Below are positions 36,384 to 45,087 of a stretch of 64,000 bases of DNA, in pieces (positions within the stretch are counted from its first letter, which is position 1; each line of letters begins with the position of its first letter). The stretch is from Clostridium sporogenes (GTDB lineage: Bacteria; Bacillota; Clostridia; Clostridiales; Clostridiaceae): positions 1,426,001 to 1,490,000 of the forward strand of contig NZ_CP011663.1 of NCBI RefSeq assembly GCF_001020205.1, read 5' to 3'. The notes under the pieces were generated by a model that ran no database searches, was not told the origin of the DNA, and saw nothing but the letters and a program-made list of their open reading frames with translations. Position numbers and translations under genes: made by a program.

Positions 36384-38951
36384 ATGTTAGATATAGATTT
36401 TAATCATAAACAGCAAAAGATAATAAATACATTAGATAAAAATATACTTCTTTTGTCTTCTGCAGGTACAGGAAAAACAAAAACATTAAGTAGTAGAATA
36501 GGAAATATAATAGATAAAAGTTTAGCTTCAGGAGATGAAATACTTTGTTTAACTTTTACTAACAGAGCCTGCAAGGAAATGAAAGAAAAAATAATAGAAA
36601 CAGTAGGAAAAGAAGGATTAAAAGTTACTGTAAAGACTTTTCATAGTTTTTGTTTTGATGTAATAAAAAAGGAAGCAAAAAAGAATACGGATATTTCCTT
36701 TAATTTTACTATATATGATGAAGAAGATACAAAGGAAATAATAAGTGAATTAAATCCATATAAATTTAATGTGACCTGTCTTCAAAGATTTATAAATATT
36801 GTTAAAGAAAAAAGTATAAATTATAAAGAGAGGGATTATAAAGATGTTATAGACACTATGATAAAATATAATCCAAATATATTTAATGATATATGTAAGA
36901 ATCAAAAATATATGGTAGATAAAACCTTAGTAGATTATTTGAAAATATATGGATATTTAATGGTAATAAGTTATGATAAAAAGCTATATGAAAGGCATGG
37001 ATTGGATTTTAATGACTTAATAATAAAAGTTTATGACTTATTTCAAAAGGATAGTATAACTACATATTGGAGAGAAAAATATAAATTTATTCATATAGAT
37101 GAGGTACAGGATACTAGTGAAGTAGAATATAATATAGTTTCAAAACTATTTAAAAACAATAATATAATGATTAGTGGTGATTATTATCAGACTATATATG
37201 AATGGAGAGGATCTAATCCATCAATAATATTTGATAGGTATAGAAAAGGATATAATCCAGAATTTATAGTTTTTGATAAGAACTATAGATCTTCAGAAAT
37301 ATTATTAAAAGCGTCTTATGAATTTTTAATAAATGCTTTTGGAAAGGGCGTAAATGAAATATATAAAGAAGGTATAGAGCCTAAAGCTAATATAAAAGGG
37401 GATTTAATAGAATTTAAGAAAGCGTATGATTTTATGGAAGAGGCATCTTTCATATTTAATAAAATAAAATCTTTAAACCTAGAGAATCTTTCAAGAGTTG
37501 CTATATTAACTAGAAACAATAGAATAAATATAGCTTTAAGTGAAAAATTTAAAATATTAAATTCAAAGCTTCCAAAAGAAGAGAGAATAGGGTTTCTCTT
37601 AGTGGATGAATTTAAGTTCTTTAGAAGAGGGGAAATAAAGGATGTATTAGCTTATTTAAAACTTATGGTAAATGATTTTGATAATAATAGTTTAAAAAGG
37701 ATATTAAAAAAATTTGGAAAGGGAATAGGAGAAAAGACCATAGAAGAGATAGAAAAAGAAGAAAATATAAAAATAGGTGTAAGGCTTACAGATTTAATTC
37801 ATAAAAATACTCAAGAATATGGAGATTATTATGAGCTTTTAACTAGAGAATTAGATAATGAAAATGTAGTGGTTTTTGATGTGGAAAGCACAGGAATTAA
37901 TATTACAAAGGATGAAATAGTGCAAATTGCAGGTATCAAAATAAACAATAAAGGAGAAGTTACAGAAAAATTTGAAAGGTTTTTAACACCTGAGAAATCT
38001 GTAGGAGATTCTTATTTAGTACATGGGTTTAGTGACCAATTTTTAAAAGAAAAGGGAGAGGATAAAGAGAGAGTTTTAAAGGAGTTTTTAGAATTCGTAA
38101 AAGGCACAGTATTAATTGGGCATAATGTAACCTTTGATATAACTATATTAAATAGTGAACTTCAAAGATTAGATTTAGAAAAAGCAAATTTTAAAGCCTA
38201 TTATGATACCTTAGATATAGCAAGACGGTTTTATCCAAGCCTAACAAATCATAAATTAGAAACTCTAAGCAAGTTGTTTAATACAGAAACAAAATCTAGT
38301 CATGATGCCATGGATGATATATTGGCTACAAAGGATGTTCTTATGGTTATGTTAAAGGAAAAAGTTGAACCTACTATAATAAATAGGATGGCAGTGTATG
38401 GAAAATACATTAAAAAATTTGAACCTATATATAAAGAAATAACTAATTTAAAAGAATTAAGTTATATAAAAAGCCCAAAGGATATAATAGGAGAAATAGT
38501 TAATAAAACAAAGATAAAGGAAATATACAAATACCAACATACTAAGATAAATAATTTGAGAGAATTTTTTGTTATAGCTAAAGAAATAGAAAATAAAGAA
38601 ACATGCCCAAGAGACAATTTAATAGAGTTTTTAAAAATAACTTCCTTGTCTAATAGTGAATTAGATAGAATGCTTACAAAGTATCCAAGAGTACCAATAA
38701 TAACAGTACACCAAGCAAAAGGGTCAGAATTTGATTATGTATTTTTAGCTGGACTTCAAAATAATACATTCCCAAATTATATGGCCATAAAAGAAGGAAA
38801 TGAAATGGAGGAGAAAAGACTATTTTATGTAGCTATAACTAGGGCAAAGAAATCTTTATATCTAAGCTTTTCAGAATACGAACATAATAGAAGAAAAGCT
38901 AAAAGTATGCTTATAGATTATATACCTAAAGATTATTTGAAGTATATTTAA
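36384..38951 (+). CDS. UvrD/PcrA-like helicase with an inserted DnaQ-type 3'-5' exonuclease domain
   Basis: An 855-residue fusion. Helicase part 1 has Walker A SSAGTGKTKT, HIDEVQDTSEVEY (motif II), GDYYQTIYEWRGSNP (III) and DKNYRSSE (IV). At about residues 493-665 a DEDDh exonuclease is embedded: VVFDVESTG (Exo I), IGHNVTFDITIL (Exo II) and SSHDAMDDILAT (Exo III). The helicase resumes with TVHQAKGSEFDYVFLAG (V) and RLFYVAITRAKKSLYL (VI). All active residues are present. A TTG at 36369 is in frame, but TGGAGG favours ATG 36384. A role in repair or replication-fork processing is inferred. Confidence 0.92.
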   Translation: MLDIDFNHKQQKIINTLDKNILLLSSAGTGKTKTLSSRIGNIIDKSLASGDEILCLTFTNRACKEMKEKIIETVGKEGLKVTVKTFHSFCFDVIKKEAKKNTDISFNFTIYDEEDTKEIISELNPYKFNVTCLQRFINIVKEKSINYKERDYKDVIDTMIKYNPNIFNDICKNQKYMVDKTLVDYLKIYGYLMVISYDKKLYERHGLDFNDLIIKVYDLFQKDSITTYWREKYKFIHIDEVQDTSEVEYNIVSKLFKNNNIMISGDYYQTIYEWRGSNPSIIFDRYRKGYNPEFIVFDKNYRSSEILLKASYEFLINAFGKGVNEIYKEGIEPKANIKGDLIEFKKAYDFMEEASFIFNKIKSLNLENLSRVAILTRNNRINIALSEKFKILNSKLPKEERIGFLLVDEFKFFRRGEIKDVLAYLKLMVNDFDNNSLKRILKKFGKGIGEKTIEEIEKEENIKIGVRLTDLIHKNTQEYGDYYELLTRELDNENVVVFDVESTGINITKDEIVQIAGIKINNKGEVTEKFERFLTPEKSVGDSYLVHGFSDQFLKEKGEDKERVLKEFLEFVKGTVLIGHNVTFDITILNSELQRLDLEKANFKAYYDTLDIARRFYPSLTNHKLETLSKLFNTETKSSHDAMDDILATKDVLMVMLKEKVEPTIINRMAVYGKYIKKFEPIYKEITNLKELSYIKSPKDIIGEIVNKTKIKEIYKYQHTKINNLREFFVIAKEIENKETCPRDNLIEFLKITSLSNSELDRMLTKYPRVPIITVHQAKGSEFDYVFLAGLQNNTFPNYMAIKEGNEMEEKRLFYVAITRAKKSLYLSFSEYEHNRRKAKSMLIDYIPKDYLKYI

Positions 38952-39033
38952 TAAATATTACCCAGATATTTATGATAAGAATTTCATAGAAAGTATAAAA
39001 ATTAAAGATAATATTGAGAATAATTTATAGTTT

Positions 39034-39088
39034 AAAGCCACATTAAGAAAAATATAATCAAAATATTTCTACTTAATGTGGCTTTTTT
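39034..39088 (+). terminator. Intrinsic terminator after helicase-exonuclease gene
   Basis: AAAGCCACATTAAG and CTTAATGTGGCTTT form a perfect 14-bp stem with a 24-nt loop and a T-run. The stretch from here to 39240 is AT-rich with no gene. Confidence 0.85.
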
Positions 39089-39242
39089 ATAGAATAATGC
39101 CTATAGACATTATATTCCTCTATGGGGTTATTTTTATTCATGAAAGACCTCCATAATTTTTATTTTTCATAAAAACTAACTAGATTTTTACATAATAGTT
39201 TATAAAATTACCTTTCTAAAAGAATATATAAGCTGCTTAAAA

Positions 39243-39317
39243 CTATTCAGATAAACATTCACTTAAGCATTCTTCTATAACATCTTGTGTTAAAATTATT
39301 AAAGTTTCTTTAAGCAT
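39243..39317 (-). CDS. 24-residue ORF downstream of a structured RNA
   Basis: AAGGAGG lies 8 nt before ATG, an ideal ribosome site. The peptide begins MLKETLIILTQDVIEE and ends with a repeated CLSE motif (CLSECLSE). It has two cysteines five... four residues apart by register and no membrane segment. I do not recognise it. It lies directly 3' of a structured-RNA candidate whose last paired element ends about 10 nt before the ribosome site, so translation may be controlled by that RNA. It could also be a signalling peptide or a chance ORF with a good SD. Confidence 0.5.
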   Translation of the reverse strand: MLKETLIILTQDVIEECLSECLSE

Positions 39318-39332
39318 TAAATTCACCTCCTT

Positions 39333-39476
39333 ATTAAGTGATTATTGGATTCGAGTGGAGTTTGCTTAAAAGAATCACTTTTTCTCCATTTGAACCTTAG
39401 AAGAACTTATCCAGGTGCGTAGCAGTGCTTATCTCTCACTTTCATAGAAGATGGGAGTATTAGCAATGGTAGCAAT
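39333..39476 (-). ncRNA. Candidate structured RNA/leader with possible pseudoknot
   Basis: On the minus strand this stretch is richer in G and C than its surroundings and folds well: GGTTC...TGGAG pairs with CTCCA...GAATCC, enclosing the hairpin AAAAG-TGATT-CTTTT. The hairpin loop region AAGTGATT is complementary over 8 bases to AATCACTT just before the ribosome site, so a pseudoknot or switch is possible. The 5' part contains ACTCCCATCTTCTATGAAAG and GATAAGCACTGCTACGC. It may belong to a known clostridial class (the raiA motif came to mind), but I cannot confirm that without a covariance-model search. Confidence 0.55.
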
Positions 39477-39676
39477 CGAATAAATTTTTACAATAAAAAA
39501 AATTATATATAAATACAAAAGCGCATAAATATATAATCTATAAAATATATTGTACTTTTGGTGAAAGGGTATCACATGTAAAATCATGCAACGATTTATT
39601 ATAACACAATATTCTATGAATAACAATACTTATTTATAAAATATTGTTATTTAAAATGGTAAAGAAAATAAATAAT

Positions 39677-39965
39677 TTAAGGAAATTGCGACTTAATAGC
39701 CTTTAAAGGTTCAAAATTAAAACAAGAAATACTTTTAGTCAATAGATAGCTATAAAAATAAAGAATACTAATATTTGTGCTCTAATATTTAAGCTAACAC
39801 TCTAATGCCACGTCCTGTGGCAACAGAGCTAAGTAAACGTCCTGTTTACTTTACGCTTAAATATTGGTTCACAAATAAAGTATTCTAATTATTTTTCAGA
39901 TATCTATCTTCTCTAAAAGTATTTCTTGTTTTAATACCTTTAAAAGCTGTTATAATAATTTTCTG
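39677..39965 (+). repeat. Palindromic repeat module A, copy 1 (left part of a composite element)
   Basis: About 290 bp that fold back on themselves: the outer AAACAAGAAATACTTTTAG is mirrored by CTAAAAGTATTTCTTGTTT, and further inside TAAAGAATACTAAT is mirrored by GTATTCTAATTA-type sequence. Two mini-hairpins sit at the centre, GCCACGTCCTGTGGC and AGTAAACGTCCTGTTTACT. It begins with TTAAGGAAATTGCGACTTAA, which is the exact inverse of the right end of the second composite at 56948-56967. A near-identical module lies at 56302-56595. It carries no ORF. Confidence 0.88.
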
Positions 39966-40617
39966 TTGAGAGGGAAAGGTGCTAAAGGTGGATTTTGCTC
40001 TGCTCCTCTACATAAAATTTTTAATTTAAATATTTCTACTAAGATTATTTAGTAATTTAAAAATTATAAAATTAAATTTTAATTATATATAGCTGCATTC
40101 AAAAAAAGCCATAGCGCAACCGGAGGCTTCCTATAATAATTAATATTTAGGGTTATATAAGAAAATTTTAGTTTAAGTGGATATCTAAAATCTATCATTT
40201 TGATATAATTACTTACTAATGAGAAGAATTGAATAGCTGTTTTATATGTAATAATTATTGGCCTAGCCAGAAATTTTTAGTAGATATTTTATATAATAGT
40301 TCAAAATTATTTTTTATTAGAAATATTAAACTAGAAATAAGTTGTTATAAATAGAAGTTACAAACTAAGTAGGAATAGTAATGACTTCAGTAAGTTTATA
40401 CAAAATAAAACTTGCTGAAGTCATTATTTTTATTTTATTAAATTTGTTTGCTAACGGAAATGATTTAAATATAATTTAAATTTCTATAAAATCCATGGGA
40501 AATATAGTCTTTTGACATGCTTCTCATCAATTTTTTAACGAAATTTTTTTGAAGCCCTTACTGAAAACAATATAAATATCTTAAATTTATTTATATTCTT
40601 ATAATGATACAAATATC
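39966..40617. other. Interval between repeat modules, no gene recognised
   Basis: AT-rich DNA with no credible ORF. It starts with a piece sharing GGTGGATTTT with the middle of the second composite element. A small GC-rich patch (AAGCCATAGCGCAACCGGAGG) lies near 40105-40130. A terminator-like 18-bp hairpin lies at 40380-40425 (AATGACTTCAGTAAGTTT / AAACTTGCTGAAGTCATT) followed by ATTTTTATTTT. The other copy has only about 100 bp here, so this looks like an expanded or insertion-disrupted middle module. Confidence 0.6.
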
Positions 40618-40882
40618 TTTAAAGAGTTATGCTAACTTTAGTCTATTAAAAAGAGGGATATGTGGTGTAACAGACATTCGAAAAAGCTTAGAGATTCTTA
40701 TTTGTTTTTTGAAAATATATTAAGAAAAAAATGATTGTTTGAGCGGTCAGCGAGTTTCATTTTTTTCAATATATTTTAAGAAAAAACAAATTAGAATCTC
40801 TTAGAGAAGTGAGTTGTCTTTCTAGACACATATCCCTTTTTAATAGGCTGTGGTATAACTTCCTTTACGGTATAATTTCCTT
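40618..40882 (+). repeat. Palindromic repeat module B, copy 1 (right part of composite element)
   Basis: A second foldback: GGGATATGTGGTGTAA is mirrored by the CTAGACACATATCCC end, AGAGATTCTTATTTGTTTTT by AAAAACAAATTAGAATCTCT, around a centre with GAGCGGTCAGCGAGTT. The module ends in ATAATTTCCTTA, whose TTA is the stop codon (minus strand) of the DUF1648 gene. A homologous copy is at 56694-56967 in the same orientation relative to module A. Confidence 0.85.
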
Positions 40883-42011
40883 ATTTAGCGACAAAAGATG
40901 CTATTATGGATACAATTATTATTAATATTAAAGATATATATATAATTAATCCTAAAGGTCTGCCTGCATTTATAGTCCAACCTATGCCAAATCTTTTTTC
41001 TATAAATAAAGAAGGATCTTCTTTGTTATAGTAGATTGTATTACCAAATATCCAATGATTATCATCATCTTTATTTATAAAATTATTTATATTTTCATCC
41101 TTATAGTTTAATTTTAATCTACTTCCACCTTGACCTATTTTTATTCCTAATATTATAGGTACTATTATCATAGATAAAGTAAACATTAAACTGAAATAAG
41201 TCATAGATTTATTACTTATGTCTATAATTTTCATAATTTGAAAATTTATTATAGATAAGAATGTAATCATTGCTATAGCACTAAAAGTTATATAAATAGA
41301 GAGAATACGTCTAAATAATTTATTTCTTATTTTTGATTCCTCAGGATTAACAGCACTTATTTGTTTTTTAGACCATCCTATAATTTTATAACATAAGAAG
41401 AATATACTAGTCATAAAAAGCTCCATTAACGGCATTTGATATATTAAAAAAGTAGATTTATTTTGATAACCATTTATATTACCGTTAAAATCCCAATGGG
41501 TAGCTACTTTATTGGGTAATTTTGGGTATATATTTATATTTATAAATATAGTAATTAAAATTATTACAATGGGAATTAAAAACCACCAGGGGCTAATTAA
41601 ACTTTTATTAGGATTTTCAGAAGAAAATTCAGTATCTACAGCAATTATTTGTCTTTTATTTTTGAACCAATTCTTATTGGATTTTAATTGTTTTACATCC
41701 TTATTAAATTTAAGATATATCAAAAAGCTAATAAATATATATGAAAATGTAAATAACACAAATAAACCTATATTGTTAATTTTATATACTGTAAAGGATA
41801 AAAGAAAAATTACAGGTAAGCTTATTATTATATTCCATAGAACAAAGCTTTTATAAATATTTTTAATTTCAATTTTTTCTGATTCCTCTTCAGGAATTCT
41901 AACTCCTAAAAAAATATCTTTTCTTGTAGTTTTGGGGGTTACAATTTGAATAATTAGTAATAATAAATTAAAGAAACCTAATAATATGGATAAAAATAAA
42001 TTTTCACTCAT
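40881..42011 (-). CDS. DUF1648/DUF5808 multi-pass membrane protein
   Basis: A 376-residue protein with about eight helices. PNKVATHWDFNGNINGYQNK is the DUF1648 signature, and the C-terminal GNTIYYNKEDPSLFIEKRFG plus GWTINAGRP match DUF5808; related proteins include SdpI-type immunity factors, although function of this branch is unknown. It is cotranscribed with the GntR regulator 14 bp upstream, a pairing often seen with YtrA-type regulators. Its stop codon is supplied by the end of the composite repeat, so the C-terminus may have been reshaped by that insertion. Confidence 0.88.
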   Translation of the reverse strand: MSENLFLSILLGFFNLLLLIIQIVTPKTTRKDIFLGVRIPEEESEKIEIKNIYKSFVLWNIIISLPVIFLLSFTVYKINNIGLFVLFTFSYIFISFLIYLKFNKDVKQLKSNKNWFKNKRQIIAVDTEFSSENPNKSLISPWWFLIPIVIILITIFININIYPKLPNKVATHWDFNGNINGYQNKSTFLIYQMPLMELFMTSIFFLCYKIIGWSKKQISAVNPEESKIRNKLFRRILSIYITFSAIAMITFLSIINFQIMKIIDISNKSMTYFSLMFTLSMIIVPIILGIKIGQGGSRLKLNYKDENINNFINKDDDNHWIFGNTIYYNKEDPSLFIEKRFGIGWTINAGRPLGLIIYISLILIIIVSIIASFVAK

Positions 42012-42025
42012 AGATATTCACATCC

Positions 42026-42400
42026 TTACTCATATTCTTTTAATATGTCTTCACAAAATTTTAAAAAATCTTCTTTGGAAAAGCCTCTACAATGAGCATC
42101 TGCAGTCATATACTTAAGCTCCTCTTTAAGATTATTTTTATATTCATCTGTTTTTTTCGGTAAGTTACTACTTATAACTGCGCCAACGCGTCTGTCTATA
42201 GTTACATAACCTTCTGATTTTAAGATATTATAGGCTTTGTTTACAGTATGAAGATTTATACCTATATCTTCAGCCATTTGGCGTACAGAAGGAAGAGGGT
42301 CATTAGGCTTTAAATAACCCTTAGCTATGCCTTGTATTATTTGTCTTTTTAGTTGTTCATAGATAGGTATTTGGGATTCAAAATCTATTTGTAAAATCAA
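42026..42400 (-). CDS. GntR family (YtrA subfamily) transcriptional regulator
   Basis: A 124-residue regulator with a winged helix at residues 8-75 (PIYEQLKRQIIQGIAKG, PLPSVRQMAEDIGINLHTV) and only a short C-terminal helix pair for dimerisation, the size of YtrA-type repressors. The start is TTG, which fits the usual N-terminus ILQIDFESQIPIY; GGCGGTG lies upstream. A perfect palindrome just ahead is the likely operator, so the gene probably represses itself and the DUF1648 gene. Confidence 0.9.
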   Translation of the reverse strand: MILQIDFESQIPIYEQLKRQIIQGIAKGYLKPNDPLPSVRQMAEDIGINLHTVNKAYNILKSEGYVTIDRRVGAVISSNLPKKTDEYKNNLKEELKYMTADAHCRGFSKEDFLKFCEDILKEYE

Positions 42401-42427
42401 TAATAATCACCGCCTATTACATAAGTT

Positions 42428-42458
42428 ATAGTTGTTATATATATTATATAACAACTAT
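42428..42458 (-). promoter_or_regulatory. Palindromic operator upstream of the GntR gene
   Basis: ATAGTTGTTATATA (42428-42441) and TATATAACAACTAT (42445-42458) are perfect inverses around TAT, 28 bp upstream of the GntR start codon, overlapping TATA-rich promoter DNA. Autoregulation by the YtrA-type repressor is the natural reading. Confidence 0.75.
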
Positions 42459-42658
42459 TCTAAAAGTAAAATATTAAAAATATGAATAATAGGTCAAAAA
42501 ATGCTAAATTTCATTATTTCTTTAATACAGATTAGACATACTAAGAAATATAAATATTCTTATTTTTATCTATATCTATATTTCTACATATATACTTTTT
42601 AAACAATACATTATTATTAATTATATTTTTAAAAGTTTACAATAATATGATGTGAATA

Positions 42659-42742
42659 AAAAGAGTTTCTCTTAAATAAATAGTACATAATGTGAATTTT
42701 AAATAATAAATAATAATGTACATTTATAAGAGAAACTTTTTT
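42659..42742 (-). terminator. Terminator/foldback downstream of the SleB-type hydrolase gene
   Basis: AAAAGAGTTTCTCTTA is mirrored by TAAGAGAAACTTTT, with a further inner pair GTACAT/ATGTAC, so the 84 bp form one long imperfect hairpin with a U-run on the minus strand. It lies 137 bp after the hydrolase stop. The rest of the 42459-42878 gap is AT-rich without a gene. Confidence 0.7.
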
Positions 42743-42878
42743 ATATTTATTTATATATGATTGTTTATTTATTTGATATAATTTTAAGTATGTTGTTTAT
42801 TAAAAATTTTTAATTATTTATTATTGGCTTATTATTTATAACAATATTTTAAATCGTGATAGTGGACTTTAAATATTA

Positions 42879-43667
42879 TTATTTAACATAAACCATGTTA
42901 CCAATTCTAGCTGTTATAGGCTTGGACCATAACCATTTATTAGTGGCGCTATCATCAAAATAATATAGTGCGCCTTTACTTGGATCAGAGCCATATAAAG
43001 CTTCTTTAGCAGCTTTTTTTGATGCCTCTGTAGCAGGCTTGTTTATCCAACCATTTACCACAGGGGTAAATTGATAGTATCCATCACTTTTTTGATAAAT
43101 TACGGATGAAATACTGTTTGGAAATTGAGAACTTTTTATTCTGTTTATAACCACAGATGCTACAGCTACTTGAGCGCTATAGGGCTCACTTTGAGCTTCA
43201 GCTGTTACAAGTCTAGCTAAAAGGTCTAAATCTGATGCTGTATAATTTACTATAGGTTTTGGTGTAGTGGGAGCTGGTGTTGGGCTAGTAGTATTACTAG
43301 TACTGGAAACTTTTCCGGGTAAATTTAAAACTTGTCCAGGATAAATCGTGTTGTCCCACTTATTATTTGCTTTTCTTAAATTGTATAAACTTATACCCTG
43401 TGCTTTAGAAATTAAAAATAGACTGTCTCCAGTTTTTACGCTATAAGTGTTGCAAGGAATATTTAGGACTTGTCCAGGATGAATTATATCTCCGCTAAGA
43501 TTGTTATTTTTTATAATAGTGCTTGAAGATATGTTGAATAATTGACTTATTTTGTATAAAGAATCTCCAGAAGTCACCTTGTAGTTTGCAGCAAAAGCTG
43601 GACTAGATAAACTTACACAGAAAATTAGTGTGGATAAAAGTATTTTTAATGATTTGTGTTTCGTCAT
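42879..43667 (-). CDS. Secreted LysM cell-wall hydrolase (SleB family)
   Basis: A 262-residue exported enzyme with a signal peptide (cleavage after SPAFA, residue ~26), LysM1 (YKVTSGDSLYKISQLFNIS, 28-70), LysM2 (YSVKTGDSLFLISKAQGIS, 73-115), a Ser/Thr/Pro linker (120-142) and a Hydrolase_2/SleB domain (DLLARLVTAEAQSEPY to the end, with VINRI and GALYYFDD). It cuts peptidoglycan, probably during growth or spore cortex lysis. The SD TGGAGG lies before ATG. A c-di-AMP riboswitch precedes it, an association known for clostridial wall hydrolases. Confidence 0.93.
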   Translation of the reverse strand: MTKHKSLKILLSTLIFCVSLSSPAFAANYKVTSGDSLYKISQLFNISSSTIIKNNNLSGDIIHPGQVLNIPCNTYSVKTGDSLFLISKAQGISLYNLRKANNKWDNTIYPGQVLNLPGKVSSTSNTTSPTPAPTTPKPIVNYTASDLDLLARLVTAEAQSEPYSAQVAVASVVINRIKSSQFPNSISSVIYQKSDGYYQFTPVVNGWINKPATEASKKAAKEALYGSDPSKGALYYFDDSATNKWLWSKPITARIGNMVYVK

Positions 43668-43683
43668 TAGTTAAATTCCTCCA

Positions 43684-43790
43684 TATCGCCTCCCAGGTTA
43701 GTTGACGGGTTCGGGTTAGAGGTACCCTACTTCTAAGAGATTCACCCCAAAAGTATCCCCGGTACTTCATAAAGAAGATTCGGCATGATT
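43684..43790 (-). ncRNA. ydaO/yuaA c-di-AMP riboswitch
   Basis: Conserved blocks of the class read on the minus strand in the right order: GCCGAATC, then GGGGTGAATC, then ACCCGAACCCGTCA followed by CTAACC and GGGAGGCG. This is a strong visual match for the ydaO riboswitch, usually an OFF switch for wall hydrolases and osmolyte/potassium uptake genes. It ends 10-15 nt before the hydrolase ribosome site. I see no separate terminator, so it may act on translation or with part of P1. The trk genes in this window have no such element. Confidence 0.9.
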
Positions 43791-44266
43791 TATTAATATT
43801 TAGTGACATTTTAACAAAATTTTAAAAAGTTTGTCTATATTAAAAGATTGGAATAAAAGGAAGAGAAGGGGGAAGGTACAATTATAAACCATATATATTA
43901 GAGTCTTTAACTATGAAAGTATATTAATGTAAAAAAATGTTTAATAAAAAATATTTATAATTTATATATAATTAATTATTTAAGATACATATAAACAATT
44001 AAATTACTAATATTTTGATATAATTAAAAGGAAAGAATAACTAAAATATTAAGGAATAGCAGAATATATTGTTACATATAAAAATAAATTGAACATAAGT
44101 ATCTATTTTTATAATAATTTTCATGATTTTTAAATTATTAGAGGAATTGAGATAAAAATATAGAAAATAAATTATTAGAATACTTTGTTAAGTGTAAATA
44201 TATAACAAATCTATATAGAGAGACATGATTTTAAATAAAATACATATTAGAAATAACAAATAATAA

Positions 44267-44315
44267 TTATTATTTAATAATAAGTGTTGACAAAATTTTC
44301 TTCATAAGTTAGAAT
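44267..44315 (+). promoter_or_regulatory. Rubrerythrin promoter with PerR-like palindrome
   Basis: TTGACA (44287-44292) and TAGAAT (44310-44315) with a 17-bp spacer make a good sigma-A promoter. Directly upstream, TTATTATTTAATAATAA (44267-44283) is close to the PerR box TTATAATnATTATAA. PerR controls rubrerythrins in solventogenic clostridia, so peroxide regulation is likely (inference). The region 43810-44260 before it is AT-rich with no gene. Confidence 0.6.
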
Positions 44316-44417
44316 ATAATTGTAATTAAAAATAATTTAAGTTATTAAATTGTTCATTAAACCACATGAACTATATGATAATATAACACAAAATACAAAT
44401 ATATAGGAGGGTTTTTT

Positions 44418-45005
44418 ATGAAATCATTAAGAGGTACAAAAACAGCAGAAAACTTATTAAAATCTTTTGCAGGAGAATCTCAAGCAAGAGGAAGATATAC
44501 TTATTATGCCAGTGTAGCTAAAAAGGAAGGATTCTTACAGATTTCAAAGATTTTTATAGAAACAGCAGAACAAGAAAAGGAACATGCAAAAAGATTTTAT
44601 AAATTTTTAAAGGAAGATCTTCAAGGTGATGCTATTGAAATTACTGCTTCATACCCAATTGCATTATATGATAATACTGCAGATAACTTAAAAGCAGCAG
44701 CTTCTGGTGAAAATGAAGAATGGTCAGAATTATATCCAGAGTTTGCAAAGGTAGCAAGGGAAGAAGGTTTTCCAGAAATTGCAGTAGCTTACGATATGAT
44801 ATCAAAAGTAGAAAAAGAACACGAAAAAAGATATCTTAAATTATTAGAGAATGTAGAAAATGATAAAGTGTTTAAAAAGGATGAAAAAGTACTTTGGAAA
44901 TGTAGTAATTGTGGATTTATCTATGAAGGAACTGCAGCACCAGAGAAATGCCCAGCATGTTTGCATCCAAAATCTTATTTTGAAATAGCCTGTGAAAACT
45001 ATTAA
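44418..45005 (+). CDS. rbr: Rubrerythrin
   Basis: A 195-residue peroxide-reducing protein: an N-terminal four-helix diiron domain (FAGESQARGRYTYYA, ETAEQEKEHAKRF, AREEGFPEIA, VEKEHEKRY) and a C-terminal rubredoxin domain with CSNCG and CPACLHP. All diiron and Fe(Cys)4 ligands are in place. It detoxifies hydrogen peroxide in anaerobes using reduced rubredoxin or NADH. SD AGGAGGG is before ATG, with a strong upstream promoter. Confidence 0.96.
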   Translation: MKSLRGTKTAENLLKSFAGESQARGRYTYYASVAKKEGFLQISKIFIETAEQEKEHAKRFYKFLKEDLQGDAIEITASYPIALYDNTADNLKAAASGENEEWSELYPEFAKVAREEGFPEIAVAYDMISKVEKEHEKRYLKLLENVENDKVFKKDEKVLWKCSNCGFIYEGTAAPEKCPACLHPKSYFEIACENY

Positions 45006-45087
45006 TATATAAATTTTTAATAATATAGGTTGTTTTTAAAAGCTCATATTGTAGAATTTTATAAACTATAAACTTTATCTTAAATGC

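Noticed and set aside
39340..39420. tRNA-like sequence (GGTTCAAAT and TCGAATCC on the minus strand)
   Set aside because: No acceptor stem, D arm or anticodon arm in the right places; the pieces pair with each other in the structured-RNA candidate.
43603..43809. 68-codon minus-strand ORF over the c-di-AMP riboswitch
   Set aside because: It lies over conserved riboswitch sequence and has no ribosome site.
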